This document shows, piece after piece, positions 55,463 to 64,000 of a DNA stretch of 64,000 nucleotides (positions within the stretch are counted from its first letter, which is position 1; each line of letters begins with the position of its first letter). A program made the translations under genes and the position numbers. Source of the DNA: Liquidambar formosana (taxonomy: Eukaryota > Streptophyta > Magnoliopsida > Saxifragales > Altingiaceae). The stretch is from positions 23,230,717 through 23,294,716 of the forward strand of contig CM077828.1 of the NCBI GenBank assembly GCA_039720395.1. Reading direction: 5' to 3'. A model generated the notes under the pieces. It did no database searches, was not told the origin of the DNA, and was given only the letters and a program-made list of their open reading frames with translations.

Positions 55463-55847
55463 TTTATATATATATATATAGTCTTGATCAAGTCAGCACG
55501 TGTTGATATAAGTTATAAGTAAATATTCACCCACATACATCAAGCACTGTCACATACGTTGATCAGATGATGTGAATCGTGTATGCCAGTCAAGCATGTG
55601 CACCTGATTATCCCCCATACCTCTACATCATCTAATTCATATAAAATGATGCAAGACGTTTCACATGTGATCAAATTCATATATTTATATATATATATAT
55701 ATAGGATGATAATTAGGTAAGCATGTACTGATATAACTTATATAAATATTTGTATTGGAGGTTGTATTTCGTGCATTAGTGGGTTACATGGTATATTAAA
55801 TTAATGCACGAGATACCACCCCCAATATATGATGCAGATATAACTTA

Positions 55848-56008
55848 GGGGGATTTGGCCATAAGTCTAAAGATGAGGTCTCGGGTTCGAGCCCTTGTGG
55901 ATGCAGCAAACTTTCTTGGGAGAGGTCCCCGCTTCGGTGCCCGATCGTACCTCGGAGGATTAGTCCTGGGCGAAGCCTAGGGACACCTTGGGAAACCAAA
56001 AAAAAAAA
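55848..56008 (+). mobile_element. tRNA-derived SINE
   Basis: Begins GGGGGATTTGGCCATAAGTC, where a box A-like GGCCATAAGTC is visible, and has a perfect box B, GGTTCGAGCCC at 55884. The body (GTGCCCGATCGTACCTCGG) is followed by an A run at about 55998-56008. This arrangement is typical of plant SINEs transcribed by RNA polymerase III. Confidence 0.75.
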
Positions 56009-57067
56009 TAAAGTGGCAATCTTGTGTGAGCTGAACTCTCACTTAAAAAGTTTATTAAGCCTCCAATCCCTTTTTTTATTTACGGATGGACATGCCCCCA
56101 ACTTTACTATGAGTTGACAAAAATGCCCCCATCAACACAATGTAATTGATACCCATTTCAATCCATCAAAAGAACAAATCCCACGTAACCCGGAATTTTC
56201 TTTCCTCTTAGAATGGTGAACAAATCCGTGATTCTCGTAACTGAATCAACGATGGAAAGTTTTGAAGGAGCATAACGGTGATTTGAAGCATCGTCGGCAA
56301 ACAAATCCGTGGCATAAGCTGATGTTCTGCATCGTTGACATATTAAAATAGTTACTTTATGGTCTCATAAAAAGTGCAGGAATCTCGTAAAAAGTGTTAC
56401 ATGAAATGGTTACTTTGTGGTCTCATAAAAAGTGTAGAAATCGAGTCCATGTTTTATGAAATTTAAATTAGTGATGATGTCACTAAACCATGGGTGTTAT
56501 GACGTCACTAAACTAAAATAGGGATGATGTTACAGAGAATTTGACAGTAAGTTGAAGTTTTAGTTATTGTAGAATTTTAGATTATGAAAACCCGAAGCTC
56601 TAGGCTTAAAAACGGTATGATTTTGTGAGTCTTTGAATGGAAAATTTATATACACTTGTAGTGCTCCATAAGAGCTTTGATTCGATACTTGAATCACTGA
56701 AATCGGTTAAGAAATGAGAAAGATATTATAAAGCGAAGTTGGCCCGTTGAACAAGCGACAACCCGGATTTAGTCAAATCAACCCGCGGGAGGTTGAAGAA
56801 GAAGTCATGAGACTATGATCCAATGTGGGTGTATCCATGCACTCTTTCATGTTCTCATGAGGTTTTAAACGCCAATAGTTTGTTAGAATATCATATTAAG
56901 TGAAAAAGCAAAGTTGGCATTCATGGAACATAACAAACCAATAAATTGTCCAACCTTACCATTTGGGGACTTAAATGGACTTATGGCTTTAAAAGAGTTT
57001 TGGTAGGACTTATCACTTTATAAAACTTGGGAATTAGACTTTTGACTAATTTCTCCTATAACTTATA
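55848..57067. mobile_element. Composite insertion with 10-bp duplication, headed by a SINE
   Basis: 1220 bp between exact ATATAACTTA copies (55838-55847 and 57068-57077). Units 2 and 3 have the empty site. The first 160 bp are SINE-like. The remaining 1.06 kb has no recognised domain, terminal repeats or final poly(A). It contains a repeated GTTACTTT.TGGTCTCATAA motif at 56351 and 56408. Confidence 0.7.
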
Positions 57068-57077
57068 ATATAACTTA

Positions 57078-58530
57078 TATTAATATGTGTTATCGTGATC
57101 AGCAATACATATATATCATAATGTGCAATATAAATATTTTTTTATGGGATTGCAAGTTTGACCAATTTGTGTAATCAGTTTAGCTTTGTTTTGGAAGTGA
57201 TGCCTTCACCAAATCTATCTTACCTAGAGCAGGGTTTTCCTCCTTGTGAAGAAGGGTTTTCCTCCTTGTGAAGAATGTCGTAGACTTGTAGAGCTTTTTT
57301 TATTTGACACATGTGATTATGCCCCTATGGTGTCATATGCTTTGATTCCACTCAATATCAGCCGTCAGATTTCTCCTAATGATTGGAGAACAATATTTAA
57401 ATAATTCTTCTAGGGTTTAGGGGCCTATGCAATTCAAGAGACCACTATGCCCTTGTGATCTAACCACCGTCATATTGGATCCACCTAGTGGGCTCAAATG
57501 TTGCCACCGGAAGGCATGAGTTGGGCCTTTGGGGGGTACTGGACCAAAACCCTAGCTTTTCACCTACGACCAATGTTGGCAACGTCGGCTTGGATAACCC
57601 CAATCTAAAGCTACTCATATAATATTCAAGATTAGTGAGAGTTTCAACTTTTGAATTTTTCCTGTATCGGTTTGTGGATGAATTGTGCATCTCATGATGC
57701 ATGGGACTGGTCGAAATCTAACGGATTGTTTGATAAAATGCGAAAACTGACCAGTGGGGCCAGGTTTGTTCCTTTCATAGTTTGGTTATGCTGGTTGAAA
57801 TAGATAATCGGTTTTCTAAAAGATGATTTTTTGGCCTAATTTGATTTCTCCCGCTACAACAAATAGATAATCTTCCATAATCGTCGCCTCCATCATCGTG
57901 ATTCGGTGTTGTAATGTCTTCCTACCTATACATTCTTCCTACACCTTCCTCCTAGTAGGCTCCTACATAGGACTCTCCCTCAACATCAGCCATTAGAATT
58001 TTTTGTTTATTTGTTTTGTGAATCACATTGTGCAACCTTTACATGAATTTTTAAGGACTTAGAATCCTCTTCAATACAACAATCCTTCGGTTTTCATCAG
58101 TTCATGGTGCATGCCATGTTGCACACTAACCAATTTGGTACTAGAAATTGAATTCAATTCTCACTAAATTTGACCACTATTTATCAGATATATAAATTAT
58201 TCCTTCAAGTTGAGACAAAAAATAGATTTAAAGTCAATTAATTCGTTCTATTTTAATTTGTGTAATTCCAAACAACACATACGACATAAAATTGAATTGG
58301 AAACCGATTCATTTATGTTTTGTATCACTCCAATTGGACTTGCGATGAACCAATGATGATGGTATGTTTGATTGTTAAGAGAAGGAACAGAAATGAAAAC
58401 AAACTTTCTTCCACTCAATTTGTTTTTAAGAAAAATTTTATAATGAGTGTATCCAAGGCTGCTTCTTTGGGCATATAGAATCCATGTCCCATATGCACAG
58501 GGTAATTCCAAAGTCTTTCAAACCTCACTT

Positions 58531-58576
<46 letters not shown>

Positions 58577-58660
58577 AAGAAAGAAAGAAAAAAATAAAAT
58601 GTGCGCTTCGTGAGGCACTTATTGAGGCTCAACTAGCCACTAGACTAATCCCTTTGACAT
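57078..58660. other. Unit 4 5' spacer
   Basis: Aligned with 34587-36035. A duplication of GGGTTTTCCTCCTTGTGAAGAA occurs at 57232-57275. A poly(A) run of about 43 bases lies at 58531-58573, much longer than in unit 3. No gene. Confidence 0.5.
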
Positions 58661-58663
58661 GTT

Positions 58664-58835
58664 CTCAATGAGAAAGTAGGGCAACCCTCATCATCCGCAC
58701 TAATTTTCCTTTATATTTACCTATTCTTTTCCAACAACCTGCAACTTTCTCCTTCTCTCTCAAGGTAAAAATATAACTCTCACATACAACGTTATGCTTC
58801 ACAGATCTGTTCTCAAGGCTGCAGGTTCTTAGGTT
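58664..58835 (+). pseudogene. CrRLK1L kinase N-terminal remnant (before pair A), unit 4
   Basis: FSLKVKI, stop, then HTTLCFT with a one-base deletion before RSVLK. (CT)n at 58837-58858. Confidence 0.4.
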
Positions 58836-58991
58836 ATCTCTCTCTCTCTCTCTCTCTCCTATGAATACACTCGTGCCTGTTGAACTTCTATTTGATCACT
58901 TGCACATACATATTAACATATACATATACAAATAATTATTATTGGACAATCTCACATGGGTTTGTTTGTGAGTTGGTTTATGCATATTGTG

Positions 58992-59025
<34 letters not shown>

Positions 59026-59109
59026 CCTCAAAGAAAAAAAAAAAAAAAGAGTCAAGATTCTATTTGTATAAAAATTTGTAAAAATGAAAAAAAAAAATTA
59101 TTCATTTTA

Positions 59110-60150
59110 TGTTTGCTAATGGCTGCCTTATTTTCACTAATGCAACTACAAATTCTTGTAGGAGTATCTTGGAGATTTTACAGTAGTTGGGAATGCTTCA
59201 GGACAAAAGGTAAATTTCCATAAATCTTCTTTTATATTCTTTTTATATTTGGGAATGCGTTGGAACAAATGGTAAATTTCCATAGATCTTCTTTCATATT
59301 CTTTTTATTTATTTTTATCTACTTTTATATTATCACGCATTTAATGTATCTAAGAGCATCTCCAGAGGAGATGTCAAATTCCACATTAGTGCAAGAAATG
59401 GCTATAAAAGGCATTGCTAATCTTCAAATTTATTTCCAACTGAACTAAATTGACAGCCCATCTTTTGACATCTTTTAAAGTCTTATGCCTTTTTATTTTT
59501 TTTTTATTATTTTATTCAAAATTTAACAATTTTAAGGCTTGATTCCTTCAACTTTTATTTATTTATTTATAAATTTGACATATTGGGTGGAGTGGTTTTT
59601 TTGAGTAAGCTTTCAAATTTGGCATATTGGGTGGAATAACCAGTTTTAAGTAAACCTTCAAATTGCCACATAAGCTTTCACTTTGTATTTGACTTAAAAA
59701 AATTGACATCTCCATTGGAGATGCTCTAATGTGACTAAATTCTTGGTGAACTTGGAATAGAGAATTATTTTAAATGCGGTAAATACTTGGATACCCATAT
59801 TATAAAAGGTGAGGAGAAAAATAAAGCCTTTGCTCAAACTCTTGAACAAGTTCAATAAAAAGAAAATGAAAATTTGGAAAGCTAATGTCCAGTCCAAAGG
59901 AGGTAGAGAAATCCATACAAAGTCAGTTCTTCCGGTATTACCCAACACATCATGAATTGCTATTTTATTCCTACTAAGATTAGAGATCAAATTGGAGTGC
60001 AAAAGAGAGGAGGGGGGAAGAAGAAGAAGAAGATCAGATTGAGAGATGAGATCGATAGAATCCAAAAACAATTTTGTTGGAGTAATAATTTAGATAAAAC
60101 CCTTTTTGCTATTATTAGGTTTTTTTTGGTCAACAAAACTACTTTGCGTT
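59110..60150 (+). pseudogene. LINE reverse-transcriptase remnant, unit 4
   Basis: Same pieces as 37160-38200, with NASGQKVNFHKSS intact and the tail EIDRIQKQFCW before pair A. Split by the MITE at 59353. Confidence 0.65.
59353..59727. mobile_element. MITE of the GAGCATCTCC type, unit 4
   Basis: AGAGCATCTCCAGAGGAGATG and CATCTCCATTGGAGATGCTCT ends. Slightly shorter than the unit 3 copy because of a 15-bp deletion near 59465. Confidence 0.7.
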
Positions 60151-60236
60151 AGTGTTGATTTTCCTAAAATAAATCTTATCCATTTTTTGGAAAGATTTGA
60201 TTGCTAGGTCTAGTTTGCATGTGTTAGTGCTGATTT

Positions 60237-60795
60237 TCCCATTTGAAGTTCCTAATTTAATGTGGAAACAACGGCTTGGGTATTAACATCAGTGTAGTTT
60301 AGGGTTTGCATTATTTCTACACTACAATAAGACTTATACATTGTGGTATGAAGACTGAATATTCCCCTCGTCAATAATTTGCTCCTAAAGTTTCTAATAT
60401 CGGCTTCTTAGTTGCACCCACATTGGAGCATACCCACATTAGCATGAGCGACAAGGGTACAGAAGGTTATCTAGATCCAGATGTAAATGATAAAACATCA
60501 TCTTATATGTAGAGGATTCGGATGCTTACTCTTTTGGTATGGTGTAACTTTTTTTGACGTATTATGTGCATATTATTCTTTAACATTGCATTAATTGGAA
60601 AAGAAACCGCTTAGAGAGGGCTTGCTTGGGGAGATAATTGATCCTCATATTGTTGACACAAGTGTTGAATTGTTGTAGAGGTATGTTGAAATTGTGGAGA
60701 ACTGTTTGGCACATAAATGTGACAATAAGCCCTACATGGGAGATGAGTTGTTCCAATGCGCCCTAGAAAAAAGGACAGAGTGTGTGAGAATGCGC
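60237..60795 (+). pseudogene. CrRLK1L kinase fragment, pair A plus arm, unit 4
   Basis: WKQRLG, IHCGMKT, LEHTHISMS, GEIIDPHIVDTSVELL, RYVEIVENCLAHKCDNKP, then MGDELFQCALE. Frame breaks are at the same places as in unit 3. Confidence 0.8.
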
Positions 60796-60796
60796 C

Positions 60797-61260
60797 CTAT
60801 AATTTTGACATACTTTTGCAACCATTGGTCACTCATAGTGTGAACAATATGAGAATCAATAATATTCCCCAACAAGCCTTCTCTGAGGCACTACTTCACC
60901 AACCAAGCTGCAAAATGTTAAAGCATGCCTTGTACATAATACCTCAAAAAGGGTTATGCAGAAAGTGTAGCCATCAAGAGACTATAAGATGATGGATTAT
61001 CATATAATTGGGGTCTAGGTAAATTTTTGTTCCCATGACACCTATGTTGATAGATGTAAATACGCTCTAATTTTGGTGCAATGTACTTTATGTAGGTTAA
61101 AATTAGAAACTTTATGTCCAGGAAAACACTTCTTATAAAGAAGAATATTCATGGTTTTTATGTCACGATGGATGACTTTTGCTGTAGTGTGGAGATAATG
61201 CAACCCACGAGTTGCATTGATGCATATCTCCAGCTATTTCTTTCGTGATAAATGGGAAAA
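60797..61260 (-). pseudogene. CrRLK1L kinase fragment, pair A minus arm, unit 4
   Basis: Uninterrupted by transposons, it reads [32 protein letters not shown], then after frameshifts GNIIDSHIVHTMSDQWLQ. The HRD motif is intact. The subdomain XI part is deleted as in units 1 and 3. Confidence 0.8.
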
Positions 61261-61299
61261 GTCTCGGATTTATCTAGTTTGGCTGAAAATTAATGTTCT

Positions 61300-62090
61300 T
61301 AATTAGATTTAGAGGTCATTTACCTTACTTATCATTGGGTCCTTTGTTGACTACTTGTATCAGCTACATAGCAATTACAAGTATTATGGGAATCTTTATC
61401 AGATTTGATTTGATTTTTTTTTTTTTTTTTTGACATTGAAAATAGCTATTTGGGTTTGGTGTGTTTGGTATCATAGAAATCAGGTTCATTTTAACGGGCC
61501 ACCCATTCTCCTGCTTTTGTTTTGGGTAAGGCTTCTGCATAGTTTAACGATATTATCAAGGGAAGGCTATTGCAACCCCCCATTCTCATCACCCCACCCC
61601 CCATCCTTTAGGTTTTTAAGGTTTTGTGCAAAATATAGAAGGTTTTTATGAAAACCGGCCATGGTGTCCACTAGAAAACATCATTTTGAACAACTTTGTA
61701 GAAGAAAGTTTTTCCTAAATCTATCGTTTAAATATACTTTTTAGCCATTTATAGCCTTTATTTCATTTTTTGCCAAAAAGTCTACCTAAACGATAGATTT
61801 TGAAAAAACTTTCTCCTGCAAAGTTGTTCAAAATGATGTTTTCTAGTGGACCAAGTGACTGGTTTTTGCAAAAACCTTTTATATTTTGCATAAAATCTTA
61901 AAAACTAAAAAGGAAGGGTTGGGGTTATAAGAATGGGGGTTGCAATAGCCATTCCCTATTATCAATTGGCCCTCTTTTTGGGTAAGGCTTCTGGCTTGGT
62001 TTAACGAGAAAGCACCAAAATGGTGTTTTTGTCCAAAAACAAATCCAAGGACCTGAGGCATTAAAAAAGTTTTGGGTGGCCGAATGTTCC
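61300..62090 (+). pseudogene. LINE C-terminal remnant, unit 4, split by a MITE
   Basis: IWVWCVWYHRNQVHFNG-like sequence at 61440-61495. The TTTAACGATATTATCAA site received the MITE at 61560. Confidence 0.5.
61560..61956. mobile_element. Mutator-like MITE, 397 bp, unit 4 only
   Basis: Ends GGGAAGGCTATTGCAACCCC and GGGGTTGCAATAGCCATTCCC-type sequence, flanked by exact TATTATCAA at 61551-61559 and 61957-61965 (9 bp). The interior is a near-complete palindrome: ATCATTTTGAACAACTTTG at 61679 pairs with CAAAGTTGTTCAAAATGAT at 61816. Unit 3 has the empty site. Confidence 0.95.
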
Positions 62091-62169
62091 TTTGAGCTAA
62101 TAGTGTGTCCTATTCCATTATGGAATGAAGTTTGTGAAGGTTTTGATTTCAACTCTGCATGGATGCGTG

Positions 62170-62820
62170 TAGACTTGTCAATGGAACAGATTTTGATCTG
62201 AATCCGATTTGAATTCAACGCAATAATTAGGATATGATAAGAGAAGTTTGATCTACTAATCCGTTAATAATTTAAATACGATAATCCATTAGTTAACAAA
62301 TTAATTATGAATATTGCCTAATCTAGTCTAGTAAAAGTCCGATCCGATAAATTAAATAATATATTATATTAATTTTTAGTTTACCACATATTTATGGCTC
62401 TTACCATCATTTTTTTTTTTGGGGGGGGGGGTCAAAAAAGGGGTATCCTAAGGCATTAGGCCCAAACTAATCCCCGTGATGCACAAACCACTTGCAAGCC
62501 TATGCATCACTCTTATGAACAATATATAGTAAAAATTTTGAAATTTATTCTCAAATTAAAATTTGTTTCTTATGATTATAGGAATTTTTTAAAACTTCTA
62601 TTTTGTTTTTTCCCATAAAATGCATGCCAATTTTTTTTAGCTATATAGTTTAGTAAGATTATCGGATTGGTTTAGATTTTCGGATTAGACATTCAAAAAT
62701 AATAAATTCGAATATGGATTTGTGACAATAATCGGATTGGATTGGATTGAAGTTATTCCTTATCGGATTGGATTGAGATATACCTTATTTCGGTGCGAAT
62801 CCAATTTGTTGACAAGTTTA
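62170..62820. mobile_element. hAT-like element, unit 4 copy
   Basis: Flanks GATGCGTG (62162-62169) and GGTGCGTG (62821-62828), one mismatch. This is the cleanest of the four copies of this element. Confidence 0.85.
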
Positions 62821-62989
62821 GGTGCGTGTTTGGGTCTCCATACATGTGCAATGTAATCACAAAAATGCAAAGGAGAAAGATTTTTTAGTTTTTATTTTAA
62901 TTATAATTTTACTTGGAGTTGATTGTTTATGGTCAAGTATGAAAAATATAAATCTTGAAAAATGCATTTTTATTTTGAAGGTTTTTTTT

Positions 62990-63130
62990 AGCGAGAAAGT
63001 AGGGCAACCCTCATCATCTGCTTGTCCTTTACCTATTCTTTTGCAACAATTCTCAATCAAGCTAAAATTGTAACTCCCACATGCAACGTTATACTTCACA
63101 AGATCTCTTCTCAAGGTTGCAGGTTCTCAA
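62990..63130 (+). pseudogene. CrRLK1L kinase N-terminal remnant (before pair B), unit 4
   Basis: FSEKVGQPSSSACPLPILLQQFSIKLKL is readable in pieces, then HATLYFTRSLLK. The LP..LLQQFS piece recalls the LPSDLCRRFS start of the CrRLK1L kinase domain. Confidence 0.45.
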
Positions 63131-63317
63131 TTTCTCTCACTCTCTCTTTCTCTCTCCTATGAGTGTGTTTGCAGTTTTCACTCTTTGTAGTCTCTTGCGT
63201 ATAATGGATTGATATTCGCTACATGTAGATGTAAGCATCTTACCGAACCACATATATCTTGCGTCTTTTCTTTGTGTGTGTGTTTGATTTATTTTTCTTG
63301 TGATTGACTATTTTGTT

Positions 63318-63640
63318 ACTTTCTTCGAGTTTCCGCACAATAAAATGGACCCTTTCTTGACCAACTCTATAAGTCCGACTTTTCTCATTTGTCGTGGAAA
63401 CGACGATTTAAGATTTGCATTGCTGTAGTTCGAGGATTGCAGTATCTCTACACTGCAGCAAGACTTATACATTACGATGTAAAGACTTTGAATATTCTCC
63501 TCATTGAGAATTTTGTTCCTAATTTTTTTCTTTAATTTCAACCTACATAAAGCTGCACTTACGTTGTAGCATACTCACATCATCACGAGCCTTAAGGGTA
63601 CTCAAGGCTTGATTTGGATTATCAGACATGTAATTCGGAT
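63318..63640 (+). pseudogene. CrRLK1L kinase fragment, pair B plus arm, unit 4
   Basis: DQLYKSDFSHLSWKRRFKIC, VRGLQYLYTAARLIHYDVKT and NILLIENFVPNFF follow one another almost without a break. The activation segment after it is frameshifted. Confidence 0.8.
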
Positions 63641-63889
63641 CAATGTAGCTATGAGTACCTTGACGTGGGTATGTTCTAATTTTGGTGCAACTCCTCTTTA
63701 CATTGGCTGAAATCAAAAACTTTAGGAACAAAATTTTTATCAAGGAGATTATTTGTTGTTTTTACGTCACGATATGATGTATAACTTCTGCTATAGAGTG
63801 TAGATAGTGCAATCCACGAGTTACACTGATGTCAACTGAGGAGAGTTTGACTTATAGAGGTTTCTATAAGAGGGTCCATTCGTCTTTTT

Positions 63890-63928
<39 letters not shown>

Positions 63929-64000
63929 CGCGTAGAGGGTCCATTCGTTGGGACTATGCTTTGATGATGGTTTCCTATGAGAATCAAATTATTGATCAAT
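63632..64000 (-). pseudogene. CrRLK1L kinase fragment, pair B minus arm, unit 4
   Basis: On the minus strand GLHYLHSIAEVIH, a short duplication that shifts the HRD region, NNLLDKNFVPKV-like sequence, then CTKIRTYPRQGTHSYIDPNY. Interrupted by the poly(T) insertion at 63884. Its outer end lies at the window limit. Confidence 0.75.
63884..63933 (-). mobile_element. Poly(A)-only retroposed insertion
   Basis: 50 bp, mostly T, flanked by exact 15-bp AGAGGGTCCATTCGT copies (63869-63883 and 63934-63948). On the minus strand it reads ACGCGGC followed by about 35 A and GGAAAAAG. The duplication length and A-tail are those of LINE-driven retroposition with extreme 5' truncation. Confidence 0.85.

Larger units (their letters stand above)
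34434..55700. repeat. Tandem macro-repeat, unit 3
   Basis: This is 21267 bp between anchors. Over the shared parts it is closest to unit 4: the LINE and kinase modules at 37160-39300 and 59110-61250 differ by only scattered bases. The Helitron and hairpin that precede the unit 3 anchor also precede the unit 4 anchor, so the last duplication probably started upstream of the Helitron. Confidence 0.85.
55701..64000. repeat. Tandem macro-repeat, unit 4 (3' part outside window)
   Basis: Starts at the anchor ATAGGATGAT and follows unit 3 module by module to the window end in pair B. Private insertions are at 55848, 61560 and 63884. Confidence 0.85.

Noticed and set aside
55848..55920. tRNA gene suggested by the perfect box B
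   Set aside because: No cloverleaf or anticodon arm could be built. The sequence continues into a SINE body with an A tail.
58447..58671. Open frames with long Lys or Phe runs across poly(A) and poly(T) tracts (also at 6184, 15053 and 58880)
   Set aside because: They exist only because homopolymers contain no stop codons.

Overview
The window looks like a stretch of a plant nuclear genome, most likely a eudicot. It is very AT-rich and intergenic in character. It carries plant transposon classes (hAT-like elements with 8-bp target-site duplications, Mutator-like MITEs with 9-bp duplications, Helitrons with CTAG/CTAA ends, Ty1/Copia and solo LTRs, plant LINE fragments, a tRNA-derived SINE) and decayed kinase sequence of the land-plant CrRLK1L (FERONIA/THESEUS-like) receptor kinase family. 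I found no intact host gene, tRNA, rRNA or CRISPR array. The species cannot be named from the sequence.

Layout: a large tandem repeat is present in more than three copies. Unit 1 is 1-17040 with its 5' part outside the window, unit 2 is 17041-34433, unit 3 is 34434-55700 and unit 4 is 55701-64000, cut by the window end. The shared order is: anchor region; kinase N-terminal remnant; LINE reverse-transcriptase remnant; kinase inverted pair A; LINE zinc-knuckle remnant; an hAT element; a second kinase N-terminal remnant; kinase inverted pair B; a 101-bp tandem duplication; a conserved minus-strand fragment; a 152-bp tandem duplication; kinase inverted pair C; another hAT; a LINE tail with zinc-knuckle and RNase H pieces. 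Each unit was then altered by its own insertions.

The kinase remnants are the main coding-derived content. In pairs A, B and C a plus-strand fragment runs directly into a minus-strand fragment of the same domain, so each pair is an imperfect inverted repeat. The pairs are centred on different kinase subdomains: A after XI, B near VIII, C at VIb. All are broken by stops and frameshifts. Motifs such as [20 protein letters not shown] and GDVLWNIE identify the family.

Unit-specific insertions record the history. Unit 1 holds three hAT elements not seen in the other units, three Helitrons and a solo LTR. Unit 2 holds a LINE 3' end, a solo LTR and a Mutator-like element containing a 33-bp minisatellite. 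Unit 3 holds an hAT element, two solo LTRs and a Helitron that contains a MITE that contains a young, internally deleted Copia element (51100-54934). Unit 4 holds a composite insertion headed by a SINE, a Mutator-like MITE, and a 50-bp insertion that is almost only poly(T) inside a 15-bp duplication. The Copia gag and RT-RNase H regions are the only long open reading frames with a confident identity, and they are defective.
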